Of a stretch of 64,000 nucleotides of DNA, positions 49,822 through 58,143 are shown piece after piece. The notes beneath the pieces are model-generated. The model did no database searches. It was not told where the DNA came from and saw only the letters and a program-made list of their open reading frames with translations. Where the stretch lies: positions 1-64,000 of the forward strand of contig NZ_LQPM01000013.1 in assembly GCF_002101815.1 (NCBI RefSeq), read 5' to 3'. The translations under genes and the position numbers were made by a program. Positions within the stretch are counted from its first letter, which is position 1, and each line of letters opens with the position of its first letter. This DNA comes from Mycobacterium paraense (GTDB lineage: Bacteria > Actinomycetota > Actinomycetes > Mycobacteriales > Mycobacteriaceae).

Positions 49822-50553
49822 CTAGACGGCCTTGGTGACGCCGACGTAGGACAGCACCACGTCGGATTGGTCGGTCACCCGCGTCAACGTGGCATAGGAG
49901 CGGATGAACGACTGGCCCACACAGCCGTCGATCTTGACGTGGAAGTTGCTGATCATCACCCACGGGCTCGAGCCCTTGAACTCCTTCTTGACCACCGGCA
50001 CCACGATCACCAGGCCGGGCTTGAGCCCCACGCTCATCACGCCGTTGACCGGCGTGGAAACGATCGGCAACAGGCCCGTCACCGTCCCCGGCAACAGCGC
50101 CGTCGTCCCGATGCCCGGGGTGATGCCCGCGCTGCCCGCCATCGTGACGCCGTTGGACGTGCTCATGTCGATGCCGCAGCCGATCTCGTATCCGACCTCG
50201 AGCTCGCCTCTGGGCTGTTCCGGTCCGATCAGCGAGCCGACGAAGATCCCGCTGGACAGGTATTCGCGGGACGAGAGCGCGGTGGTCAACGGCGCCACGG
50301 GAACTTGCGACTCGTCCTTCGCGCCCAGGCCCAGCGTCCAGCCATCGGGGGTGTTGAGGGTTGCTGGCGGGTTCGAGGGGATGCGTCCGTCGGGCGCGGC
50401 TGCCGTGGCCGCGGCGGGGTCGACTTCGGGGTCGGCGCTGGTCGACGGCGCCGTGGCCAGCTGCATGGCAAGGCAAGCCGCGACGACCGCGGCGCGGCGG
50501 ACGACCACGGCTATGGGCCTCACGGACGACACCGTAAGCGGCGCCGGATTCAC
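49822..50553 (-). CDS. MspA-family porin-like outer-membrane protein
   Basis: About 243 residues with a long signal peptide (hydrophobic VVVRRAAVVAACLAMQLA, cut near SADPEVDP). The mature part follows MspA: DGWTLGLGAKDESQVPVAPL near the start, REYLSSGIFVG, GELEVGYEIGCGIDMSTSNGV, and the C-terminal GCVGQSFIRSYATL. Such proteins form octameric water-filled channels in the mycolate outer membrane. Two cysteines (GCGID, DGCVG), absent from MspA itself, could form a disulfide. M. tuberculosis lacks close MspA relatives. The start at GTG 50553 is uncertain by several codons. Confidence 0.82.
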   Translation of the reverse strand: MNPAPLTVSSVRPIAVVVRRAAVVAACLAMQLATAPSTSADPEVDPAAATAAAPDGRIPSNPPATLNTPDGWTLGLGAKDESQVPVAPLTTALSSREYLSSGIFVGSLIGPEQPRGELEVGYEIGCGIDMSTSNGVTMAGSAGITPGIGTTALLPGTVTGLLPIVSTPVNGVMSVGLKPGLVIVVPVVKKEFKGSSPWVMISNFHVKIDGCVGQSFIRSYATLTRVTDQSDVVLSYVGVTKAV

Positions 50554-50590
50554 CGTGCGACATTTGCTGGGCGCACCGCCACAGTCGTTG

Positions 50591-50639
50591 TGCGTTCGTA
50601 ACGCGAACGCAACTTCGGCGACCGTTTCGGCCGCCGAAG
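50591..50639. repeat. Two inverted repeats between porin and small secreted gene
   Basis: First TGCGTTCG-taacg-CGAACGCA (50591-50611), then CTTCGGCG and CGCCGAAG arms 11 bases apart (50613-50639). Both lie in the divergent gap just ahead of a leaderless promoter; regulator sites are the simplest reading. Confidence 0.45.
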
Positions 50640-50641
50640 GC

Positions 50642-50647
50642 TAGAAT
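50642..50647 (+). promoter_or_regulatory. -10 hexamer of a leaderless promoter
   Basis: TAGAAT, eight bases before the ATG at 50656; identical in sequence and spacing to the element before the DnaK-like gene. Confidence 0.55.
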
Positions 50648-50655
50648 CGCCTGCT

Positions 50656-50892
50656 ATGAAGCGTCGCATCCTCGCGCTCGGCCTGTTGGCCGGTGGCGTC
50701 ACGCTGGCGAGCGGCGCAGGCATCGCGCACGCCGACCCGGATCCGTTTACCCCGCCGGCGCCCGGCTTGATCGATCAGATGCTCACCGAGACACCCGACC
50801 TCTTCGTCGACCCACGCGACGAGGGCGGGCCGTCAACGAATTCGGGCCGGATCGGAATGTATTGCGAAAACTTGTTCGTGCGATGCCGGTGA
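50656..50892 (+). CDS. Small secreted protein
   Basis: 78 residues with a signal peptide (MKRRILALGLLAGGVTLASG, cut near AHADPDP). The mature 50 residues are Pro/Asp-rich and end in CENLFVRCR, whose two cysteines could close a small ring. No family is recognised. It is expressed from a probable leaderless promoter, divergent from the porin gene and convergent with the kinase gene. Confidence 0.72.
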   Translation: MKRRILALGLLAGGVTLASGAGIAHADPDPFTPPAPGLIDQMLTETPDLFVDPRDEGGPSTNSGRIGMYCENLFVRCR

Positions 50893-50899
50893 CCCACCG

Positions 50900-51859
50900 C
50901 TAGTCCAGCATTGACCGCGCTCGCTCGAGCAACCTAGGCAGCGTCGGGGCCATGGCCTCCCATTCGGCGCGCGGGTTGGGCCTTCGGCGGTTGTGCTTGA
51001 CGATCAGCGACCACGTCGCCGCCGACTTGAAGCACGCCAGCGCGCCGAACCAACCCAAATCGGCTACCCCACAACCCAACTCGCGTTGGTAGAGCTCGGC
51101 GAGCTCAACAGTCGGAGGCGCCACACCCGCCGAGGCCGGAACCCGCCGATACGTCTCCGGGTCGCAGTTGATCAAAAACCAGCCGACGTCGATGCGCGGA
51201 TCGCCGATCGACCAGATTTCCCAATCGATCACGGCGGTGATCCGCGCGCCGACGGCCATCAGGTTGCCCAGCCGGAAGTCGCCGTGCACGACGGCGGGCC
51301 CCATAGCCGTTGGCGCGCAAGCCAGTAGCGCGTCACGCACGCCGGGCCAGCCCGGCACCAGCGCCGGGTCGACGGTCCGCAGCGTGTCGCACCAGCGCTG
51401 GACCTCGGCGACCGGGTCACACACGGGTTCGCCGGCCAGGCCCAGGGCGCGCGGCGACAGGCCGTGCAGGGCGGCCATGGCCCGGCACGCGCCGCGGTAG
51501 CGCTCGGCCAGGTCCGCACCGGGCGGGCAGCCGTCGAAAAGCGGCTCCACGCAGTCGCCTTCGGCACGCGACATCACGAACAGCGGCGGGACATCGGGCG
51601 GGCTGCCGGGGTCCTCCCACACCACCTCGGGCACCGGAACCCGCGTCGCGGCAAGCGCTTTCATGATCCGGGCCTGACGGAGCACGTCGCGGTGCGCCAC
51701 CGGCGCGACGCCGGGCGGGGCCACCTTGATCACCACCGCCCGGCCGTCGCGCTGACCGCAGAACGTGAGGCTGGAGGCGCCCCCGGCCAGCGGCGCCAGG
51801 CCGACGACGTCCGCGGCCGCGAGCCGCCTGCGCAGCTCCTCGAGATCGAGCTCGGGCAT
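50900..51859 (-). CDS. APH-type kinase (ACAD10/11 kinase-half-like)
   Basis: A 319-residue aminoglycoside-phosphotransferase-fold kinase. Nucleotide-binding part: LAGGASSLTF and AVVIKVAPP (lysine); catalytic loop HGDFRLGNLM; metal site IDWEIWSIGDPRIDVGW. It resembles the kinase half of ACAD10/11 and bacterial kinases that phosphorylate 4-hydroxyacyl-CoA, more than antibiotic-modifying enzymes. Its ATG follows the TGA of the upstream SDR with no gap, so the two are co-translated. With the ACAD10/11-like dehydrogenase nearby, a role in hydroxy-fatty-acid breakdown is proposed (inference). Confidence 0.85.
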   Translation of the reverse strand: MPELDLEELRRRLAAADVVGLAPLAGGASSLTFCGQRDGRAVVIKVAPPGVAPVAHRDVLRQARIMKALAATRVPVPEVVWEDPGSPPDVPPLFVMSRAEGDCVEPLFDGCPPGADLAERYRGACRAMAALHGLSPRALGLAGEPVCDPVAEVQRWCDTLRTVDPALVPGWPGVRDALLACAPTAMGPAVVHGDFRLGNLMAVGARITAVIDWEIWSIGDPRIDVGWFLINCDPETYRRVPASAGVAPPTVELAELYQRELGCGVADLGWFGALACFKSAATWSLIVKHNRRRPNPRAEWEAMAPTLPRLLERARSMLD

Positions 51860-52651
51860 TCAGCCGGCCCAGCCGGCCTCGGCGAGGAAGGGCTGCGTGT
51901 GCGCGATGCGCCCGGTCATGGACTTCGGATCGCAGGTGCACAGCCGCAGGGCGGTCTCCGTGATCAGTTCGATGTCCTCGGTGTCGGTCTTGGCCAGGTC
52001 CAGGGCGCCGGCCCCCGGTGTCGCGACGGGGTTGGACGGAGCGGCGGCGTTGACCGCGATGCCGTCGTCGTAGAGTTCGGCGGCCAGGCTTTTGGTGAGC
52101 CGGTTGAGCGCGGCCTTGGCCGTTCCGTAGACGCCGAAGCCCGCCGTCCGGTCGAATTCGGAGAACGGCGGCCCGGGCGGCAGGTCGCCGCCCACCGACG
52201 TCAGGTTGAGGATCCACCCCCGCCCGCGGTCGCGCATCGCGGGAATCGCCAACTGGCACAGGTGCAACGGCCCCAGCACGTGCATCTCCAACATCAGCCG
52301 GGCCCGCCGCTGCGGGAACCCGTCGAGCGGCCGCAGGAAGGTGACCGCCGCGTTGTTGACCAGAATGTCGGGGGCCCCGACGGCGCTCACCACCTCCGCG
52401 AAAAGCCGTTCGCGTTCCTCGGAGTGGGCGAGGTCCGCGGCAATCGCGACGGCGCGCCCGCCGGCGGCGACGATCTCGTCGCGGGTCTGGTTCAGCGATC
52501 CCTGGTATTTGGGGTCGGGTTCCATGGTGCGCGCGGTCAGCGCCACCGTCGCGCCGCGCGCGGCGAGCCGAGCCGCGATCGCCTTGCCCAGCCCCCGGCT
52601 GCTGCCGGTCACGAGGGCAACCATCCCGTCGCACCGTGGGTCTGCGCCCAT
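51860..52651 (-). CDS. Short-chain dehydrogenase/reductase coupled to the kinase
   Basis: 263 residues: TGSSRGLGKAIAARL cofactor loop, NNAAVTFLRPLDGF, Ser in LNLTSVGG and YGTAKAALNRL. An unusual insert follows the first strand-turn (MEPDPKYQGSLNQTRDEI). The family often acts on acyl-CoA or ketone substrates. GAGGAGG lies before the ATG at 52651, deciding the start. Stop and the kinase start touch (TGAATG). Confidence 0.9.
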   Translation of the reverse strand: MGADPRCDGMVALVTGSSRGLGKAIAARLAARGATVALTARTMEPDPKYQGSLNQTRDEIVAAGGRAVAIAADLAHSEERERLFAEVVSAVGAPDILVNNAAVTFLRPLDGFPQRRARLMLEMHVLGPLHLCQLAIPAMRDRGRGWILNLTSVGGDLPPGPPFSEFDRTAGFGVYGTAKAALNRLTKSLAAELYDDGIAVNAAAPSNPVATPGAGALDLAKTDTEDIELITETALRLCTCDPKSMTGRIAHTQPFLAEAGWAG

Positions 52652-52738
52652 CGTCTACCTCCTCGGGACCCGCGGAACGGAAACAGCTTCTCGAAAACAG
52701 AGAATGCCATTATCGTCGCCCGAGCGGAAGGGCGGCCA

Positions 52739-52767
52739 GGATTCCCTCGTCAACCGAACGGGAATCC
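52739..52767. repeat. Inverted repeat upstream of a small gene
   Basis: GGATTCCC and GGGAATCC arms 13 bases apart, ending 7 bp before the ATG at 52775; a hairpin here would lie at or near the 5' end of that mRNA. Confidence 0.35.
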
Positions 52768-52774
52768 CCCGCTC

Positions 52775-53020
52775 ATGAGCACACCGCGCGAGGTCGTCGA
52801 GCTGATCGACGCGCTCGCCTTCGACATCTACGACGCCTACGACCGCCCGCGCCTCTACCCGGCGCCGGAGAAGGCGAAGGCGATCACGGCGGCGCGCTAC
52901 CTGGCACGGCAACTGCTCAGGAAGGGCTGGCGCAACGACGGCCGGATCGACCTGCCCTGCTGCCCGTACGGGACCGTGACGTGCTTCGACCCGGCGCCGC
53001 ACGCCCACTGCGAAATGTAG
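52775..53020 (+). CDS. Small cysteine-containing protein, unknown function
   Basis: 81 residues: a helical first half (REVVELIDALAFDIYDAYDRP), a basic middle (ARYLARQLLRKGWRNDGR) and a C-terminal CCPYGTVTCFDPAPHAHC with four cysteines and two histidines that could bind a metal. No signal peptide and no recognised family. The ATG is chosen over a longer open frame because the upstream part lies in the neighbouring SDR region and has no codon bias. Convergent with the DoxX gene, 2 bp apart. Confidence 0.65.
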   Translation: MSTPREVVELIDALAFDIYDAYDRPRLYPAPEKAKAITAARYLARQLLRKGWRNDGRIDLPCCPYGTVTCFDPAPHAHCEM

Positions 53021-53022
53021 TG

Positions 53023-53451
53023 TCAGCCCCCGCCTTCGGCCCGCAGGGCGTCGAGGGCATATCTCCCGCCGCCCGTGAAGACCAGCAGCAGGAAAGCGAA
53101 GCAAAACAGGATCGCCAAAGCGCCGCCGTTGCCCGCGGGCGGGTCGCCGATGGGCCAGAGCGCTCGCGGCTGATGCATCCAGAAATAGGCGACCGCCATT
53201 TCCCCCGAGGCGATGAAAGCGGCAGCGCGGGTGAACAATCCGGTCGCGATCAGCAGCCCCGCGACCAGCTCGAGCAGGCCGGCGTACCACCCGGGCCAGA
53301 CCCCGAACTCGACGCGCCATCCGAGACGCACGGGCCAGTGAAAGGCGCTCGTCGAGCCGTACGCCGCGAAGAGCAGCCCGTAGACCAACCGGAACAGACT
53401 CAGCACGGCCGGCGCAAACCGCTCGAGGCGGCGGTCGAGAGCTTTCGTCAC
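53023..53451 (-). CDS. DoxX family membrane protein
   Basis: 142 residues, four transmembrane helices: LSLFRLVYGLLFAAYG, WYAGLLELVAGLLIATGLF, AFIASGEMAVAYFWMH and ALAILFCFAFLLLVFTGG. The GLLELVAGLLIATGLFTR signature is typical of DoxX. Members work in redox balance at the membrane; the exact role is open. The GTG start overlaps the TGA of the hydrolase upstream (GTGA), so it is co-translated with it. Confidence 0.88.
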   Translation of the reverse strand: MTKALDRRLERFAPAVLSLFRLVYGLLFAAYGSTSAFHWPVRLGWRVEFGVWPGWYAGLLELVAGLLIATGLFTRAAAFIASGEMAVAYFWMHQPRALWPIGDPPAGNGGALAILFCFAFLLLVFTGGGRYALDALRAEGGG

Positions 53452-54365
53452 CCCTCAGAGGTTACGGTCGCGACCCAGTCGAGCAAGCGACGCCACAGCC
53501 GGTGCCGGCTCGACGCCATGTTGTGGCAGTGCGCGCTGCCGGCCAGCACGACGGTGGTGATGTCGGGGCTGCTGCGAAACAGGGCGGCTTCCGCGCGTGG
53601 ATCCGGCGAGACGTCGACGGCGCCGTAGCCGAGGAGCACCGGAACGCCGATCCGCGCGGCGTGGTCGGCGACGACGCCGGGCACCATCGCGGTGCCGAAC
53701 ACGCGCGGCACCACCGACTTTGCCGTGACGCAGTCGGCCGCGACCACATCGGCGGGGACGTCGTCGAGGTGAAACCAGCTCTGCAGATACTCGCGCGGGG
53801 CATCGGCATAGGGCTCGGGCAGGGCGGCGAGGATCTGCCCGGCCAGCTCCTCGCGGCCCTGCGGCGTCGCCGCCCGGGCGATGAATCCCGGATCGAGGTT
53901 CAGCGGCGCCACGTGCTGGTTGGTGCAGCCGAGCGCCGCCAGGCCCGCGTAGCTGGAAAACACCGATTGCTGGACGATCGCGAGATAGGCACCCAGCGAA
54001 TGCGCCACCGCCACCACGGGTACGCGGCCGCCGGTGACGTCGGGCAGCGCGGAGACGGCCCGCGCGAGCGCGGCGGCGATGTCGGTGAAGCCGAAATCGC
54101 GCGCCGGCTTGGAACTCTCACCGGTGCCCAGCGGGTCGATCGTGACGACGCTGTAGCCCTTCTCGGTGGCGAACTCGGCGAAGCTGTAGCCGCTGCGGCC
54201 GGCGATGTTGAGGTCCCAGTATTCGCGGCTGTAGGTGCCGCCCGGGAGGCAGAGGAGTACGGCGCCCGGGGCGCCGGGCGGCGGGTAATACGTCGCCGCC
54301 AACGACGCCCGCTCCCCGACCACGTCGCCGACGTCGAAGCGCACCGGTCGTGGGGAAACGGTCAT
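53448..54365 (-). CDS. Alpha/beta hydrolase
   Basis: 305 residues. The oxyanion region is LLCLPGGTYSREYW, the nucleophile elbow AHSLGAYLAI (Ser), the acid probably the Asp in LLGYGAVDVSPDP and the base His in GSAHCHNM. It is cytosolic, without a signal peptide. The substrate is unknown, perhaps an ester or lactone. It forms an operon with the DoxX gene. Confidence 0.85.
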   Translation of the reverse strand: MTVSPRPVRFDVGDVVGERASLAATYYPPPGAPGAVLLCLPGGTYSREYWDLNIAGRSGYSFAEFATEKGYSVVTIDPLGTGESSKPARDFGFTDIAAALARAVSALPDVTGGRVPVVAVAHSLGAYLAIVQQSVFSSYAGLAALGCTNQHVAPLNLDPGFIARAATPQGREELAGQILAALPEPYADAPREYLQSWFHLDDVPADVVAADCVTAKSVVPRVFGTAMVPGVVADHAARIGVPVLLGYGAVDVSPDPRAEAALFRSSPDITTVVLAGSAHCHNMASSRHRLWRRLLDWVATVTSEG

Positions 54366-54434
54366 GGCGCGCCTTCCGTCGTAGCGTCATAGTTGAGTTC
54401 AGATTGAACCGCGCGATGAAGTGGGGAGTGGCAA

Positions 54435-54830
54435 ATGGCCGAAGAGCCCGTGGCCGGGCACCCGAGCCCGGCGGAACGCGCCGCCCGGGTCGAGCAGCGG
54501 GTGAAGGAGCTTCGCAACCGAAGGGCCGAGTTGGCCGCCGGCGAGCGGCCCTCCAAGGAGTCGGTCAGCTTCGCGCGCCACCGGGCCGAGGAATCCCTGC
54601 ACTTCGCCACCGCGGCCCACCACGCCGCCGCCCAGCGGCACGAGGAGTTGGCGCACGTGCACGAGCGCACGGCGAACACCTACCAACGCGCCGCCATGGA
54701 CGGACGGGGCTCCTCGGCCCGGCTGCAGCAGGCCGCCGACCAGCACTGGCAGGCCGCGCACGACAGCCACCTGGACGCCGCAGCGGACGAGGCGCAGGCC
54801 GAAAACCCCCAGAAGTCCACGTCGGGCTGA
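54435..54830 (+). CDS. Alanine/histidine-rich helical protein
   Basis: 131 residues, almost wholly helical and charged: RAARVEQRVKELRNRRAEL, then a His-rich stretch (HFATAAHHAAAQRHEELAHVHERT) and QQAADQHWQAAHDSHLDAA. Probably a coiled coil; the histidines could bind metal. No function known. GGGGAG lies before the ATG. It is 4 bp ahead of mmr, so the two are likely co-transcribed. Confidence 0.75.
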   Translation: MAEEPVAGHPSPAERAARVEQRVKELRNRRAELAAGERPSKESVSFARHRAEESLHFATAAHHAAAQRHEELAHVHERTANTYQRAAMDGRGSSARLQQAADQHWQAAHDSHLDAAADEAQAENPQKSTSG

Positions 54831-54834
54831 CGCG

Positions 54835-55158
54835 TTGACCTACCTGCTCCTGCTCGGCGCGATCTTCGCCGAGGTCGTCGCGACCAGCCTGCTCAAGAGC
54901 ACCGAGGGATTCACCCGGCTGTGGCCGACGGTCACCTGTCTGGTCGGCTACGCCGCGTCCTTCGCGCTGCTTTCGTTGTCGATCTCGCGCGGCATGCGCA
55001 CCGATGTCGCCTACGCGCTGTGGTCGGCGATCGGGACGGCCGCCATCGTGCTGATCGCCGTGCTGTTCCTCGGCTCCCCGGTGTCGGCGGCGAAGGTCGT
55101 CGGCGTCGGGTTGATCATCGCCGGCGTGGTCACGCTGAACCTGGCCGGCGCGCATTAG
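54835..55158 (+). CDS. mmr: Small multidrug resistance efflux protein Mmr (EmrE family)
   Basis: A 107-residue SMR pump with four transmembrane helices that exchanges protons for cationic dyes and quaternary ammonium compounds. The essential Glu13 is in AIFAEVVATSLLK, and the family block YALWSAIGTAAIVLIAVLFLG carries the conserved tryptophan. It starts at a TTG just behind the helical-protein gene. In M. tuberculosis its repressor (Rv3066) follows; here a C39-like gene does. Confidence 0.95.
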   Translation: MTYLLLLGAIFAEVVATSLLKSTEGFTRLWPTVTCLVGYAASFALLSLSISRGMRTDVAYALWSAIGTAAIVLIAVLFLGSPVSAAKVVGVGLIIAGVVTLNLAGAH

Positions 55159-55193
55159 GTAACGAACGGGGCCGCCGCGCAGACATTCACTGC

Positions 55194-55889
55194 ATGAGTG
55201 TCAGCCGCCCCGCCGGCGTCGCCGCGCTGGCCGGCGCCGCCGCGCTGGTCCTCGCGGTGGGCACCGCGCACGCCGCGCCGGACCCGCCGCGCGGCGAGGG
55301 CACGCTGTACGGCAATCCCGCGGCGGCCGCGGCGTTCTGGCGCTACCAGGGATACGACGACGACTGCGTGGAAATGGCGGTCGCCGACGTGGTGGGCGAG
55401 CTGACCGGGCGGCAGCCCTCCGAGCAGGCCATCGTCAGGCTGGCCCAATCGACCCCCAGCACCGTCCACGCCGGGCCGGTCTACACCAAGCCGAAGAAAC
55501 GCAAGCCCGGCAGCGGCACCTCGTTCGACGACGAGCCGGCGCTGCTCGCGCACTACGGCATCCGCGCCGCGTCCACCGACAAGGCGAGCGCCGCGAAGGC
55601 GGGCGCGCCCGAGGGACTGACCGCACTGGAGCAGGACCTGGCCAAGGGCCGCAAGGTGATCGTCGGCGTCAACTCCGAGCTCATCTGGCGCGAGCCCGTC
55701 GAGGACAAGACCCCCGACGGCCGGCCGGAGGCCAACCACGCCGTCGTCGTGACCGGCATCGACACCGCGGCCGGCGTCGTGCACCTCAACGACAGCGGAA
55801 GCGAGCAGGGCCGCGACGAACAGGTGCCGATCGACGTCTTCGCGCAGTCGTGGGCCACCAGCGACGACCAGATGACGGTCACCGCGTAG
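55194..55889 (+). CDS. Secreted C39-like (papain-fold) protein
   Basis: 231 residues with a signal peptide (RPAGVAALAGAAALVLAVG, cut after AHA). The mature protein has the C39-type triad: Cys in YDDDCVEMAVADVVGEL, His in EANHAVVVTGID and Asn/Asp in VHLNDSG. It may be a secreted cysteine peptidase or an inactive relative that binds peptides. It lies 35 bp behind mmr and is convergent with the MFS gene (1 bp gap). Confidence 0.82.
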   Translation: MSVSRPAGVAALAGAAALVLAVGTAHAAPDPPRGEGTLYGNPAAAAAFWRYQGYDDDCVEMAVADVVGELTGRQPSEQAIVRLAQSTPSTVHAGPVYTKPKKRKPGSGTSFDDEPALLAHYGIRAASTDKASAAKAGAPEGLTALEQDLAKGRKVIVGVNSELIWREPVEDKTPDGRPEANHAVVVTGIDTAAGVVHLNDSGSEQGRDEQVPIDVFAQSWATSDDQMTVTA

Positions 55890-55890
55890 C

Positions 55891-57366
55891 CTAATTGCGT
55901 TGCGGCCGTTGCGAGGTCAGCCGGGTGCACGGGTCCTGGCAGGCGTGGTTGATTCCGGGCAGCATCTGGTGGGCGAAGTCGCCGCCGGTGCGAATGGTCG
56001 CGAACGCGATGACTCCGCCGACCACGCACAGCGCCGCGGTGATGAGCATCGCGATCGGAAAGCCGTGACCGAGCGGCTGATCCGGGCCGGCATGGATGCC
56101 CGCGGCAACCGGCAGCACCGCGACGGCCAGTAACCCGGCGACACGCGCCACGGCGTTGTTGACGCCGGAGGCGGTGCCGGCGTAGGCGTCGGGGACGGCG
56201 GAAAGGACCGCCGCGGTCAGCGGCGCCACGGTGACCGCCAGGCCGACGCCGAACACCACCACGGCGGGCAGCACCGCGCCGAGATAGGTCGCCCCGGGCA
56301 CGATGCGCGCCATCAGCGCCAGGCCCGCCGCGGCGATCAGCGGGCCGACCGTCATGGGCAGCCGCGGCCCGCGCCGCTGCCCGAGGGCGCCCGCCCACGG
56401 CGAGCCGATCAGCATGATGATCGTCGTGGGCAGCATCGCCAGCCCCGCCGCCAGGGCGGAGTAGCGCAGGCTTTGCTGCAGCTGCAGGGCCAACAGGAAG
56501 AACGCGCCGCCAAGGGCGGTGTACACGGCCAGGGTCGCGAGGTTGGCGCCGGTGAATTGCCGCGACCGCAACAGGGTCAGCGGCAACAGCGGTGATTCCG
56601 CACGGCGTTCGATCGCGGGGAACGCGACCAGCGCGGCCGCGCCGACGACGGCCGCGGACACCGTGATCCATGTCCAACCACGGGACGGCGCCTCGATCAG
56701 CGCGTAGATCGCCCCGGACAGCCCGACCGTGACGGCGACCGTCCCCAGCACGTCCGGACGGCCCTCCGCGGTGGGACCGTGTGATTCGGGGATGTGCCGA
56801 GCCGCGATCCACACCACCGCCACCGCAAGCGGAAGGTTCAAGAAGAACACCCAGCGCCACGACGCCGCGTCGACGAGCCAGCCGCCGATGAACGGCCCCA
56901 GCGCCGTCGTCACGCCGGACATGCCGGCCCAGATTCCCACCGCCCGGCCCCGGTCGTCGTCCGTGATGCCGGCATCGACCAACGCGAGGCTGCCCGGAAC
57001 CAGCGCCGCCGCGCCGATGCCCTGCACCAGCCGCGCCCCGACCAGCCAGCCAATGCTCGGCGCCAACCAGCACACCATCGAGGCCCCGGTGAAAACGACC
57101 AGGCCGGCGAGGAAGACGCGGCGGCGGCCGTAGCGGTCACCCGCGGCGCCCCCGGAGAGCAGCAACGCACTCAGCGTCAACAGGTAGCCGTCCAGCACCC
57201 ATTGCTGCCCGGTCAAACCGCCGCCCAGCTCGCGCCCGATGGTCGGCAGCGCGACATTGACGACGGTGCCGTCCAGCAGCGCCATGCCCGAACCGAGGAC
57301 GGCCGCCGCGATCAGCCAGCGGGCGCCGGGCGACCCCAACGGCAGCGGGGTTGCGGAGGGTCCCAT
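55891..57366 (-). CDS. MFS drug exporter, DHA2 (14-helix) family
   Basis: 491 residues, about 14 transmembrane helices. LLDGTVVNVALPTIGRELG is the DHA2 motif D1, GDRYGRRRVFLAG motif A between helices 2 and 3, and GIWAGMSGVTTALGPFIGGWL motif C, typical of proton-drug antiporters. The long tail ends GINHACQDPCTRLTSQ. The open frame runs on upstream, but the ATG at 57366 is the first that precedes the hydrophobic core and clears the divergent gene. Confidence 0.93.
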   Translation of the reverse strand: MGPSATPLPLGSPGARWLIAAAVLGSGMALLDGTVVNVALPTIGRELGGGLTGQQWVLDGYLLTLSALLLSGGAAGDRYGRRRVFLAGLVVFTGASMVCWLAPSIGWLVGARLVQGIGAAALVPGSLALVDAGITDDDRGRAVGIWAGMSGVTTALGPFIGGWLVDAASWRWVFFLNLPLAVAVVWIAARHIPESHGPTAEGRPDVLGTVAVTVGLSGAIYALIEAPSRGWTWITVSAAVVGAAALVAFPAIERRAESPLLPLTLLRSRQFTGANLATLAVYTALGGAFFLLALQLQQSLRYSALAAGLAMLPTTIIMLIGSPWAGALGQRRGPRLPMTVGPLIAAAGLALMARIVPGATYLGAVLPAVVVFGVGLAVTVAPLTAAVLSAVPDAYAGTASGVNNAVARVAGLLAVAVLPVAAGIHAGPDQPLGHGFPIAMLITAALCVVGGVIAFATIRTGGDFAHQMLPGINHACQDPCTRLTSQRPQRN

Positions 57367-57396
57367 GGTTGAGCATTCTGCGCCTAGGATTTCGCC

Positions 57397-58002
57397 ATGC
57401 CGATTCTTGGAGAGCAAACCTTCGTCGCCGCGCGAGTGACGAGGGCGACGTCCAACGCGTTGCGGATCGGGCTCACCGGCCCCGACGGGACCGAATTGGC
57501 GCGCGCTCAACAAAAGGGCGGCGTCGGCGTCCTGCTCGGATTCAAGAACGGCGGGAAAAGCGACTACACGCTGTCCGGGGCGGCGGGCGACGAACTCCGG
57601 CTGGCGGTGGCGGGGACGACGACTGTGACGAACCGGGACGGCACCGTCGGAAAGATCGTCCCCGCCGACGGCGCGGCGCGGCTGGAGGACGGTGGCGGCA
57701 CCGTCCTGGCGGTGCTGCGGCCGCACACCGGATCCAAGGCCGACGGCGCGTGGCATCACCCGATCCTGTCCCCCGCGGGCGACGAACTGGGCGTCCTCAC
57801 GCTGATGACGGTCCACACCGGGTGGCGCGACATCGAAACCGAGGCAATCCAATTGCTGTCCAACCAGAACATCGCCACGCTGAAGGCGCCGTCCGCCGGT
57901 GCGATGCTCAAGCTCCGCGCCCCGGCCTTCCCCCAGCTGGGCGACATGCTCGCCGCGGCGTGCGTCGACTTCTCCGTGCTGCCCCGCGGCTACCTCGCCT
58001 GA
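57397..58002 (+). CDS. Conserved hypothetical protein, beta-rich
   Basis: 201 residues without a signal or membrane helix. It is predicted to be mostly beta strand, with repeated hydrophobic-turn patterns (GTELARAQQKGGVGVLLGFK, YTLSGAAGDELRLAVAGTTT, VLAVLRPHTG), somewhat like the LURP/scramblase barrel; that is only a resemblance. TAGGAT (57385-57390) lies six bases before the ATG, so expression is probably leaderless. Divergent from the MFS gene, 30 bp apart. Confidence 0.7.
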   Translation: MPILGEQTFVAARVTRATSNALRIGLTGPDGTELARAQQKGGVGVLLGFKNGGKSDYTLSGAAGDELRLAVAGTTTVTNRDGTVGKIVPADGAARLEDGGGTVLAVLRPHTGSKADGAWHHPILSPAGDELGVLTLMTVHTGWRDIETEAIQLLSNQNIATLKAPSAGAMLKLRAPAFPQLGDMLAAACVDFSVLPRGYLA

Positions 58003-58143
58003 CCGGCTCGCCGTTTCGTCGCCGGCGCGTGGGCTCTCGTTCACGTGGCGGACGCCAATTGCGCGCCTGGCGTGCAAACACCGCTGCCACACTGATTCGC
58101 CTGCGCGCCGCCGGGCATCGCTCTCAGGGAGTAGGACTCACCA

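Noticed and set aside
50900..51859. Aminoglycoside resistance kinase
   Set aside because: The motifs fit the ACAD10/11-type kinase group, and the operon with an SDR points to metabolism.
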